5,451 bases of DNA from Candidatus Galloscillospira excrementavium (GTDB lineage Bacteria; Bacillota; Clostridia; Oscillospirales; Oscillospiraceae), in contig DVHW01000150.1 of assembly GCA_018711785.1 (NCBI GenBank), positions 1-5,451 of the forward strand. The letters are read 5' to 3'. A program made the position numbers and the translations under genes. The notes beneath the pieces were generated by a model. The model had not been told where the DNA came from. It made no database searches and worked only from the letters and a program-made list of their open reading frames with translations. Each line of letters starts with the position of its first letter. Positions within the stretch are counted from its first letter, which is position 1. Below, one piece after another: positions 1 to 5,451 of this stretch.

Positions 1-66
1 CCAAGAAAAAACGTATCTCAGCTACGATTTATGGTCAAAAACTACACTGTCTTTCCCCAATACGAC
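1..66. other. AT-rich stretch with no recognisable gene
   Basis: The first 66 bases are AT-rich compared with the rest of the window and lie beyond the terminator of the minus-strand operon. I see no open reading frame, RNA gene or convincing promoter in them. They are most likely intergenic sequence leading to a neighbour outside the window. Confidence 0.5.
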
Positions 67-112
67 AAAAAAGGCCTGCCCGGTTTACAAAAACAGTAAA
101 CCCGGGCAGGCC
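67..112 (-). terminator. Intrinsic terminator of the two-component operon
   Basis: A GC-rich hairpin lies about 10 bp past the stop codon of the response regulator. Its arms are 73-88 and 96-112, which pair as GGCCTGCCCGG-TTTAC against GTAAA-CCCGGGCAGGCC with one bulged base, around a 7-base A-rich loop. Read on the minus strand, the stem is followed directly by six T (A67-A72 on the plus strand), the classic Rho-independent arrangement. No T-tract follows the hairpin on the plus strand, so it should act only on minus-strand transcripts. Stem, loop, T-tract and placement are all seen directly; termination activity is inferred. Confidence 0.92.
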
Positions 113-122
113 GCCTCTGTCC

Positions 123-1229
123 TCACGTCCCGTTCTCCAGCACCATGTTCCGGAACTCCAGCGGGGTGCGGCCCGTGTGGGCCTTGAACACCTTGCCGAA
201 GTGCCTTGCGTCGCCGTATCCCACCGCCGCGGCCACCTCGTAGACCTTGTAGTGCACGTCCCGCAGCAGATCCTTGGCCTTCTCGATGCGGAAGTTCTCC
301 AGGTAGGCGGAGAAGGTCTGCCCCATCTCCCGGCGGAAGAGGGTGCTCAGGTAGTTCGGGGTCACCCCCAGCTGGTCGGCCAGGACGTTCAGGCTCAGGT
401 TTTCGTCGGCATAGCGGTGTTGGAGTATGGTCAGCAGGTCCCCGATGATGCGCCGCTTGCCCGACCGGCGCAGCTCATAGATATAGGCGCACAGGTCGTC
501 GGCGCAGCCGGCCAGCTGCTCCGCCGCCTCCGGGATGCTCCGGGCCACTGACAGGAGGGCCAGCCGGTCCGTGTCCTCCAGGAGGGAGGTCTCCGCTCCG
601 GTGAACTGGTTGACCTCCCGGACGATGGCGTAGACGCACTGGAACGCCCACTTCCGGAACACCGCGGTCTGATAGCCCCGGGTCTCAAACAGGTCCTGGA
701 TCTCCCGGCACAGGGACTGCACCGCGCCGCTCTCCGCCTGGCAGATCTTCTGGCCCAGCTCCTGGGCCAGCTCCTCCGCCCGGGCGCTGCACTCGGTCTT
801 GAAGCGGGCGTACTCCTCCGCGTCCAGCGGCTCCGGCCCCCGTTCCTGCCGCAGGCTGTCCGCCGCCTTGCGCAGGGTCTCGGTCAGCTCCCCCATGCGG
901 ATGGGCTTGAGCAGGTAGTTGAGCACCCCGTAGCGGATGGCCCGCTGGGCATAGTGGAAGTCGGAGAAGCCGCTGAATATGACAGTGGTGGGGGACACGC
1001 CCCGCTCGGAGAGCTCCTGGAGCAGCTCCAGCCCGTCCATGCGGGGCATCTTGATGTCGGTGAGCAGGATGTCCACCGGATGGGAGAGCAGGTACTCCAG
1101 GGCCTCCTCCCCGTTGACGGCGCAGAACACCACCTCCATGCCCAGCTCGGACCAGTCCACCAGGTCCCGCAGGCCCTCCCGGGCGATCTTCTCATCGTCT
1201 GCAATCAGGACGCGCAGCCGCTCACGCAT
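123..1229 (-). CDS. Response regulator with AraC-type DNA-binding domain (YesN-like)
   Basis: This 368-residue cytoplasmic transcription factor is the likely partner of the adjacent kinase. Residues 4-122 form a receiver domain: acidic pocket D11/D12/E13, phospho-acceptor D58 in TDIKMPRMDG, S86 in the FSG switch position and K108 in LLKP, so every key residue is present. Residues 125-255 are a helical linker without a recognised motif. Residues 261-363 form an AraC/XylS double helix-turn-helix; the first helix pair is around LSLNVLADQLGVTPNYLS (278-295) and the second around VAAAVGYGDARHFGKVFKAH (332-351), ending in TPLEFR. ATG at 1229 is supported by a strong GGAGGAGGT ribosome site 8 nt upstream, inside the end of the kinase gene. 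The start overlaps the kinase stop by 8 nt, indicating an operon and probable translational coupling. In this family, phosphorylation activates binding to promoters of nearby uptake or catabolic genes; the targets here are unknown. Confidence 0.97.
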   Translation of the reverse strand: MRERLRVLIADDEKIAREGLRDLVDWSELGMEVVFCAVNGEEALEYLLSHPVDILLTDIKMPRMDGLELLQELSERGVSPTTVIFSGFSDFHYAQRAIRYGVLNYLLKPIRMGELTETLRKAADSLRQERGPEPLDAEEYARFKTECSARAEELAQELGQKICQAESGAVQSLCREIQDLFETRGYQTAVFRKWAFQCVYAIVREVNQFTGAETSLLEDTDRLALLSVARSIPEAAEQLAGCADDLCAYIYELRRSGKRRIIGDLLTILQHRYADENLSLNVLADQLGVTPNYLSTLFRREMGQTFSAYLENFRIEKAKDLLRDVHYKVYEVAAAVGYGDARHFGKVFKAHTGRTPLEFRNMVLENGT

Positions 1230-2928
1230 GCTCGCCCACCTCCTCCGGAATGGAAAATTGCGCCACCGTCATCCCGTCCCGGATGAGGTAGCGGATGCCG
1301 TACTGGGGGCCGTAGCTCCCCTGGATGCGCTCATTGACATTGCGGATGCCGTAGCCCCGGAGGGCGCCGTCCCCCTCCTCGTCCCCGGCCAGCCGGCGGG
1401 CCATCTTGTCCAGGTCGATGAGGGTGCCGTTGTTGCGCACCTCGAAGTGGAGCAGGCCGTCCCCCCGCCGGATGGAGATGACGATCTCCCCGCCCCCCTC
1501 GATCTCCTCAAACCCGTGGACGATGGCGTTCTCCACAATGGGCTGGAGGAGCATCTTGATGATGCGCTTGTCCCGCGCCCCCTCGTCCACCTCATAGCGC
1601 ACGGTGAAGCGGTCGGAGTAGCGCACCTTCTGGAGGGTGATGTAGCTGTCCACCTGGCGCAGCTCGTCCTGGACCAGGATGGTGTTTCTGCCCTTGTTGA
1701 GGCTCAGGCGCAGCATGTCGGACAGGGCCACCACCATGTCGCTGATGTCCTGGGCCCGGTACCGCAGGGCCAGCCAGTTGATGGAGTCCAGGGTGTTATA
1801 GAGAAAATGGGGGTTGATCTGGGCCTGGAGGGCCCGCAGCTCGGCGTCCTTCTCGTGGATCTGGGAGACATAGGTCCGCTCGATCTGCAGGTTCAGGTGG
1901 TCGATCATGTAGTTGAAGCTCTGGTAGAGCTCGGCCACCTCCCCCTTGCCCCGGATCTCCTCAATGGGGGTCAGCTCCCCCGCCCTGGCCTTGCGCATCT
2001 TGGCGGCCAGCCGGGTCAGCGGGCTGGAGATGCGGGCGGTGAAATAGACCGCCGCGGCAATGGACAGGCACATGAAGAGCACTGCCACCGTGACGATGGT
2101 GAGCTTGATCTGCTCGGTGCGGCTGGCCAAATCGGACATGGAGACAATTTTGATGAGGTTCCACCCCGTCCCCGGCATCCGCCGCACCAGCATCTGCTTG
2201 TCCCCCGCCTCATAGGTCCCGTCGGTCCGGGCGGTCAGGATCTCCTCCGGGATCTTGTCATAGTTGTAATAGGGGTAGACGATGGTCCCCCCGGAGTCCA
2301 CCAGGTAGAGGCGGTTGGTGCTGCTCCCCCGGCCCGTGGTGATGCCCCGCAGCTCCTCGGCGTTGACGTCCACCACCACCATGCCCAGCACATCGCTCCA
2401 GGTGCTGGTGTCGTAGATCATCTTGGTCTGGCGCAGGGAGCTGCTCTCCTCATCCATGGACAGGTTCCAGTGGAACCAATCCGGCTCCTCCACCGCCTCC
2501 CGGTACCAGGTCTCCTGGTAATCCGGCGGCACCAGCGTCACCAGGGGCAGGTTCAGCACCTGCTCCTCCGCGCTGTCCGACGTGAGGACCAGCCGCGTGC
2601 GCAGGTAGTTGGCCCCGTACAGGGGGTAGCGCTCCAGCACCCCGTTGAGATCCAGGATGCACGCCAGGCGCTCCTCTCGGCTCTCCGCGGCGGCCAGGGC
2701 GCGGAGCTGCCCCTGCACCGCCTCGTCATTGGCCACCGCCAGCGCCCGCTGCCGGGCGTCCTCGGTCAGGCTGCTGATGCTGCGGTAGCTCTCGTCCAGC
2801 GCCACCTCCGCCGCGCTGAGCAGCTCCTGCCCGATGGCGTCCCCGCTGATGGAGGCCACCAGGATGCCCAGCAGCAGAAAGGGGATCATACACAGCAGAA
2901 AATAGGACAGCAGAAACCGCTTGAGCAT
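1222..2928 (-). CDS. Membrane sensor histidine kinase (YesM/LytS-type, HPK7 family)
   Basis: This 568-residue inner-membrane kinase is the sensor of the pair. In order it has: transmembrane helix 1 (about 5-27); an extracytoplasmic sensor region (about 28-273), probably a Cache-type fold judging from length and placement; transmembrane helix 2 (about 275-297); a HAMP linker (about 298-352); and a His_kinase dimerisation segment with the phosphorylated H374 in QINPHFLYNTL. The HATPase domain has an N-box LLQPIVENAIVHGF (460-473, N467) and a glycine motif RGYGIRNVNERI (524-535). Both motifs are typical of YesM-like kinases, and all catalytic elements are intact. The reading frame extends upstream to 3033. 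I chose ATG 2928 because it puts the first helix at the N-terminus, as is usual in the family, and because codons upstream (GAA, ACG, AGA, GGT, GTT) are unlike the gene's own usage. ATG 2958 is a real alternative: it has GGGAG 8 nt upstream, whereas 2928 has only GGGGGTGG 4 nt upstream. The signal sensed is unknown. Confidence 0.96.
   Translation of the reverse strand: MLKRFLLSYFLLCMIPFLLLGILVASISGDAIGQELLSAAEVALDESYRSISSLTEDARQRALAVANDEAVQGQLRALAAAESREERLACILDLNGVLERYPLYGANYLRTRLVLTSDSAEEQVLNLPLVTLVPPDYQETWYREAVEEPDWFHWNLSMDEESSSLRQTKMIYDTSTWSDVLGMVVVDVNAEELRGITTGRGSSTNRLYLVDSGGTIVYPYYNYDKIPEEILTARTDGTYEAGDKQMLVRRMPGTGWNLIKIVSMSDLASRTEQIKLTIVTVAVLFMCLSIAAAVYFTARISSPLTRLAAKMRKARAGELTPIEEIRGKGEVAELYQSFNYMIDHLNLQIERTYVSQIHEKDAELRALQAQINPHFLYNTLDSINWLALRYRAQDISDMVVALSDMLRLSLNKGRNTILVQDELRQVDSYITLQKVRYSDRFTVRYEVDEGARDKRIIKMLLQPIVENAIVHGFEEIEGGGEIVISIRRGDGLLHFEVRNNGTLIDLDKMARRLAGDEEGDGALRGYGIRNVNERIQGSYGPQYGIRYLIRDGMTVAQFSIPEEVGEHA
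1238..1246 (-). promoter_or_regulatory. Strong Shine-Dalgarno for the response regulator
   Basis: On the minus strand this reads GGAGGAGGT, followed by an 8-nt spacer and the ATG ending at 1229. It lies within the last codons of the upstream kinase gene. It fixes the regulator's start and allows translation that is independent of, or coupled to, the kinase. Confidence 0.85.
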
Positions 2929-2987
2929 AACGCCACCCCCGGGTCTCGTTTCCTCCATTGTAGCGGCTCCCAGTCCTGCAAGCAAGT

Positions 2988-3001
2988 TGAAACGCATTTC
3001 A
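2988..3001. promoter_or_regulatory. cre-like 14-bp operator palindrome
   Basis: The sequence TGAAACGCATTTCA is a near-perfect palindrome: only the C/A pair at positions 6 and 9 breaks the symmetry. Length, TGAAA/TTTCA arms and layout resemble operators of LacI-family regulators and the CcpA cre consensus TGWAANCGNTNWCA, but the central dinucleotide is GC rather than CG, giving 12 of 14 matches. It lies 60 bp upstream of the kinase start. TTTCATC recurs 12 bp further on, and GTTTCA at 3008-3013 forms a second, wider inverted pair with TGAAAC at 2988-2993. Binding by any named protein is inference. Confidence 0.35.
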
Positions 3002-3030
3002 TCTGCTGTTTCATCCCCGCTGCCGCCGCT

Positions 3031-3050
3031 CAAAAGGCGCGCTTCTTTTG
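3031..3050. repeat. 20-bp interrupted inverted repeat
   Basis: CAAAAGGCGCGCTTCTTTTG has perfect 6-base arms (CAAAAG/CTTTTG) around an 8-base centre that contains the self-complementary GCGCGC. A second small palindrome, TTCGAA (3051-3056), abuts it. It sits just upstream of the TATAAT box, where an operator for larA-cdaR could lie. It has no T-tract and is not a convincing terminator. Confidence 0.35.
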
Positions 3051-3079
3051 TTCGAAAGTCATGTTCTGTAAGCTATAAT
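3051..3079 (+). promoter_or_regulatory. Possible upstream larA promoter (TATAAT)
   Basis: A perfect -10 hexamer, TATAAT (3074-3079), is preceded at 17 bp by TTCGAA (3051-3056), a poor -35 match (3 of 6). It would start transcription near 3086 and leave a leader of about 70 nt before larA. The weak -35 would suit an activator-dependent promoter, with the dyad at 3031-3050 directly upstream. This is a consensus match only. Confidence 0.35.
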
Positions 3080-3108
3080 TTTACTGTTTTCTTTATCCTC
3101 TGTACTAT

Positions 3109-3137
3109 GTGAAACGGTCCATCCGCTGTGTTATACT
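3109..3137 (+). promoter_or_regulatory. Possible proximal larA promoter (TATACT)
   Basis: GTGAAA (3109-3114, 4 of 6 to TTGACA) is followed after exactly 17 bp by TATACT (3132-3137, 5 of 6 to TATAAT). By hexamer match it is the better of the two plus-strand candidates. However, transcription would begin near 3144, at the ribosome site itself, leaving an unusually short leader of about 12 nt. Confidence 0.35.
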
Positions 3138-3143
3138 GGGTCT

Positions 3144-3150
3144 GAGGTGA
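3144..3150 (+). promoter_or_regulatory. Shine-Dalgarno that sets the larA start
   Basis: GAGGTGA matches the 16S anti-Shine-Dalgarno well, and its GAGG core ends 8 nt before GTG 3156. It overlaps the other in-frame candidate, GTG 3147, which has no good ribosome site of its own. This argues for starting larA at 3156 rather than 3147. Confidence 0.65.
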
Positions 3151-3155
3151 GTACT

Positions 3156-4436
3156 GTGAGAATTGAACTGCCCTACGGGCGGGGCCGCACCGCTGTCCTG
3201 CTCCCCGAGGAACGGGTACGCGCGGTCCTGTCTCCCCCTCTCTCCACCCGGTACCCCGCCGTCCCCGCAGAAGAGCTGGTGGCCCGGGCCCTGGCCTCCC
3301 CCATCGGCAGCCCGCCTCTGGAGGATCTGGCCCGTGGGAAGAAGCACGTGGTCCTCCTGGCCAGCGATCACACCCGTCCGGTCCCCAGCAAGGTCATCGT
3401 GCCCCCCATGCTCTCCGCCGTCCGCCGGGCCAGCCCGGACGCCAGGATCACCCTCCTCATCGCCACCGGCTGCCACCGGGGCACCACCCGGGAAGAGCTG
3501 GAGGTCAAGTTCGGCAGGGAGCTGCTGGAGCAGGTGGAGGTGGTGGTCCACGACTGCGCCGACCGGGACAGCATGGTCTCCCTGGGCACCCTCCCCTCCG
3601 GCGGGCCCTGCCTGGTCAACCGCCTGGCCGTCCAGGCCGACCTGCTTCTCAGCGAGGGGTTCATCGAGCCCCACTTCTTCGCCGGCTTCTCCGGCGGGCG
3701 GAAGAGCGTCCTGCCCGGGGTGGCCGCCCGGGAGACCGTCTATGCCAACCACTGCTCCGCCTTCCTCTCCCACCCCTGCGCCCGCTCCGGCATTCTGGAC
3801 GGCAATCCCATCCACACCGACATGCTCTGGGCCGCCCGGAAGGCGGGCCTGGCCTTCCTGTGCAACGTGGCGCTGAACGGCGGCCACGAGGTCCTCGCCG
3901 CCTTCGCCGGGGACTGCGACCAGGCCCACCGGGCGGGCTGCCGGTATGTGGAGGGCCTGTGCCGGGCCGAGGCCCCCCTGTCCGATATCGTTATCACCAC
4001 CAACGGCGGCTACCCCCTGGACCAGAACATCTACCAGGCGGTGAAAGGCATGTCCACCGCCGAGGCGGTGTGCCGGGAGGGCGGGGTCATCATCATGGCC
4101 GCCGCCTGCGAGGACGGCTGCGGGGGCGAGTCCTTCCGCCGCACCTTCCAGGACGAGCCCGATGCCGCCGCCATCCTTCGCCGCATTGAGGCCGTCCCCG
4201 CCCACCGGACCGAGGCCGACCAGTGGCAGAGCCAGGTCTTTGCCCGGGTCCTCACCCGCTGCCGGGTCATCCTGGTCAGCCGGGCAGAACCGGCGCTGGT
4301 GCGCTCCCTCCACATGCTCCCCGCCGCCACGGTGGAGGAGGCCGTCGCTCTGGCCGACTCTCTGCTGGGCTTCCCCGGCTCCATCACCGTCATTCCCGAC
4401 GGGGTGGCCACCATCGCAGCCCCGGCGGCAGGTTAG
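3156..4436 (+). CDS. larA: LarA-family nickel-dependent 2-hydroxyacid racemase/epimerase
   Basis: This 426-residue cytoplasmic enzyme belongs to the LarA (DUF2088) family. The family inverts the hydroxyl-bearing carbon of 2-hydroxyacids by hydride transfer to a nickel-pincer nucleotide bound covalently to a lysine. The length is nearly that of Lactobacillus plantarum LarA (424 aa, from memory). All active-site residues I recall from that enzyme are present at a constant one-residue offset: D71 and R74 in SDHTRP, H107 in TGCHRG, H173 and K183 in EPHFFAGFSGGRKSVLPG, H199 in ANHC, Y293/Q294 and K297 in NIYQAVKGM, and W357. K183 should carry the cofactor, H199 bind nickel, and H107/H173 act as acid-base pair. 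The enzyme is therefore probably active, but the substrate is open: characterised family members act on lactate, malate, 2-hydroxyglutarate, phenyllactate or gluconate. Pairing with a CdaR-type regulator hints at a sugar acid or glycerate-like substrate rather than lactate (inference). The cofactor genes larB, larC and larE are not here. GTG 3147 would add three residues. Confidence 0.95.
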   Translation: MRIELPYGRGRTAVLLPEERVRAVLSPPLSTRYPAVPAEELVARALASPIGSPPLEDLARGKKHVVLLASDHTRPVPSKVIVPPMLSAVRRASPDARITLLIATGCHRGTTREELEVKFGRELLEQVEVVVHDCADRDSMVSLGTLPSGGPCLVNRLAVQADLLLSEGFIEPHFFAGFSGGRKSVLPGVAARETVYANHCSAFLSHPCARSGILDGNPIHTDMLWAARKAGLAFLCNVALNGGHEVLAAFAGDCDQAHRAGCRYVEGLCRAEAPLSDIVITTNGGYPLDQNIYQAVKGMSTAEAVCREGGVIIMAAACEDGCGGESFRRTFQDEPDAAAILRRIEAVPAHRTEADQWQSQVFARVLTRCRVILVSRAEPALVRSLHMLPAATVEEAVALADSLLGFPGSITVIPDGVATIAAPAAG

Positions 4437-4440
4437 GAGG
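4434..4440 (+). promoter_or_regulatory. Stop codon fused to the cdaR ribosome site
   Basis: The larA stop TAG is part of TAGGAGG, a near-ideal Shine-Dalgarno lying 8 nt before the ATG of the next gene. Terminating ribosomes would sit on this site, so the two genes are probably cotranscribed and translationally coupled. Confidence 0.8.
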
Positions 4441-4448
4441 AACACGCC

Positions 4449-5451
4449 ATGCGCATCAGCAAGACCATCGCCATGCGGATCGTCACCGACCTGGGGGACA
4501 TCATCGACCAGAAGGTCAACCTGATGGACGAGACCGGCGCCATCATCGCCAGCACCGACCCCAGCCGCATCGGCACCCTCCACGGCGGTGCCCAGAAGGT
4601 CATCCGGGAAAAGCTGGACGAGCTGGTCATCGCCGCGGACGACGAGTACCCCGGCAGCCGGGCGGGGCTGAACCTGCCCATTGAGATGGACGGGGACATC
4701 ATCGGCGTGGTGGGCATCACCGGCGAGTACGCCGCCATCGAGAAACACGGCCGGGTCATCAAGAAGATGACCGAGATCCTGCTGCTGGACGACGTGCTCA
4801 AGGAGCGCAAGCGGCTGGAGCGCAGCGTCCAGGCCCGCTTCCTCCAGGAGTGGGTCTTCGGCGGCGGCGAGATCCCCGACGCCGCGCTGGAGAGCCGGGG
4901 CCTGGCCCTGGGCATCGATGTCATGCTCCCCCGCCGGGTCATCCTCCTCACCCCCGTGGACAGCCAGGCCGACACCAGCGAGGGCCAGCGCCGCCTGGAG
5001 CGGCTGGAGGAGAACCTCCACAGCGCCCTGGAGGGGGAGAAGGAGGCCCTGGTGGTGGGCAGCGGCGCCAAATTTGTCTGCCTGGTCCCCACCCGCAGCG
5101 ACCCGCGGATGCTTCAGCTGGCCAGCCAGCTCTGCGCCCAGGTCAGCGCGCCGCCCCACATGCGTCTGGCCGCGGGCATCGACGGCGGAGGAGGCGCAGG
5201 CCCCGCCATCCGCGGGGCCTATCTCCGGGCAGAAAAAGCCCTCCGGGCCAGTCTGTCCCGAGAGGGGAGCCCTCCGGTGCTGTACAGCGACATCAACCTG
5301 GAGCTCTTCATCCACGAGCTCTCTCCCCTGCTCAAACAGGAGTATATCAGCAAGGTCTTTTCCGGCTGCGCGCCGGAGGAGATCGACGGCTTTGCGGATA
5401 TGCTGAAGGCCCTCTTCGCCTGCAACGGCTCCCTTAACGCCGCCAGTGCCC
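4449..5451 (+). CDS. cdaR: CdaR-family (sugar diacid recognition) transcriptional regulator, 3' end beyond window
   Basis: The frame stays open from ATG 4449 to the window edge, giving 334 codons plus one base. The N-terminal 4-135 match the putative sugar-diacid recognition domain, with conserved stretches DIIDQKVNLMDETGAIIAST (17-36), RIGTLHGGA (40-48) and LPIEMDGDIIGVVGITG (76-92). Residues about 138-270 form the degenerate GGDEF-like domain of this family, with the typical AAGIDGGGGAGPAIRGAYLR (241-260) and the following AEKAL. From about 315, LKALFACNGSLNAASA is the entry to the PucR/CdaR-type C-terminal helix-turn-helix, whose recognition helix lies outside. CdaR proteins are usually 370-390 aa, so roughly 40-50 residues are missing because of the window edge; I see no sign of a broken gene. 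In E. coli CdaR activates glucarate, galactarate and glycerate catabolism. Here it most likely controls larA and further downstream genes; the effector is unknown. The symbol is at family level. Confidence 0.94.
   Translation, partial: MRISKTIAMRIVTDLGDIIDQKVNLMDETGAIIASTDPSRIGTLHGGAQKVIREKLDELVIAADDEYPGSRAGLNLPIEMDGDIIGVVGITGEYAAIEKHGRVIKKMTEILLLDDVLKERKRLERSVQARFLQEWVFGGGEIPDAALESRGLALGIDVMLPRRVILLTPVDSQADTSEGQRRLERLEENLHSALEGEKEALVVGSGAKFVCLVPTRSDPRMLQLASQLCAQVSAPPHMRLAAGIDGGGGAGPAIRGAYLRAEKALRASLSREGSPPVLYSDINLELFIHELSPLLKQEYISKVFSGCAPEEIDGFADMLKALFACNGSLNAASA

Larger units (their letters stand above)
2929..3155. promoter_or_regulatory. Divergent intergenic regulatory region
   Basis: About 227 bp separate the kinase gene (leftward) from larA (rightward). 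The part from about 3031 onward is much richer in A/T than the coding DNA, as expected for back-to-back promoters. It holds a cre-like palindrome (2988-3001), a directly repeated TTTCATC (2997-3003 and 3009-3015), a 20-bp dyad (3031-3050), a perfect TATAAT (3074-3079) and a TATACT (3132-3137). A weak minus-strand promoter is possible: AGTACA (3106 to 3101), 17 bp, then TAAAAT (3083 to 3078). If used, its -10 box would overlap the plus-strand TATAAT. I see no riboswitch or small RNA signature. Confidence 0.6.

Noticed and set aside
1..60. A possible minus-strand promoter (TTGACC, 17 bp, TACGTT)
   Set aside because: The -10 matches only 3 of 6 positions, it lies downstream of the operon terminator, and no gene is visible for it to serve. 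Not supportable.
979..3078. A 699-codon plus-strand open frame opposite the two-component genes
   Set aside because: It lies antisense to two genes with intact, recognisable domains. Its product is low-complexity, rich in H, V, L, G, Q and P, with no family motif. This is the usual mirror frame produced by strong G/C third-position bias.
3068..3084. GTAA/TTAC inverted repeat around the TATAAT box
   Set aside because: Four-base arms with a 9-base spacer in AT-rich DNA are expected by chance.
3101..3164. Similarity between TGTACTATGTGAAACGG and AGTACTGTGAGAATTG as a possible tandem operator
   Set aside because: The match needs a gap and several mismatches, and the second copy overlaps the ribosome site and start codon of larA. 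It is more simply explained by those signals.
4434..4448. A possible separate promoter or terminator between larA and cdaR
   Set aside because: The 12-nt gap holds only a ribosome site and spacer, with no hairpin or promoter hexamers, so the genes appear to share one transcript.
3105..5315. A 736-codon minus-strand open frame opposite larA and cdaR
   Set aside because: The product is repetitive in G, A, D, H, Q and V without domain motifs, and it runs antisense across two well-identified genes and their junction. It is a composition artefact.
4850..5437. Plus-strand open frames of 195 and 162 codons within cdaR
   Set aside because: They are in the wrong frames relative to cdaR and give arginine/proline/glycine-rich or serine/alanine-rich products. 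The cdaR frame itself is open throughout and carries conserved domains.

Overview
The window is GC-rich and densely coding. By eye it is well above 60% G+C, with a strong preference for G/C at third codon positions. It shows Gram-positive-style expression signals: purine-rich Shine-Dalgarno sites, a GTG start, and an intrinsic terminator with a T-tract. The gene families (a YesM/YesN-type two-component system, a nickel-dependent LarA-family racemase, and a CdaR-type regulator) fit a GC-rich anaerobic Clostridia, for example a gut Oscillospiraceae. That placement is inference, because no marker gene is present.

Layout. Bases 1-66 are AT-rich with no recognisable gene. An intrinsic terminator (67-112) closes a minus-strand operon. 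The operon reads right to left: a sensor histidine kinase (2928 to 1222), then an AraC-type response regulator (1229 to 123), overlapping by 8 nt. A divergent intergenic region of about 227 bp (2929-3155) is clearly more AT-rich than the genes. It carries promoter-like elements and several dyad symmetries, including a cre-like 14-mer. On the plus strand a LarA-family hydroxyacid racemase/epimerase (3156-4436) is followed after 12 nt by a CdaR-family regulator (4449 to the window edge), which is cut off just as its C-terminal DNA-binding domain begins.

How the genes may work together. The kinase has an extracytoplasmic sensor flanked by two membrane helices and should phosphorylate the adjacent response regulator. 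The divergent larA-cdaR pair pairs a racemase/epimerase of 2-hydroxyacids with a regulator family known for sensing sugar diacids and glycerate. This suggests a small catabolic locus for a hydroxy or sugar acid, with one extracellular and one intracellular input. The substrate, and any link between the two operons, cannot be read from the sequence. No transporter, kinase, or larB/larC/larE cofactor genes lie in the window.

I see no RNA gene, CRISPR array, insertion sequence or other mobile element. I found no clearly unprecedented system. The most interesting points are the gene combination and the structured divergent promoter region.
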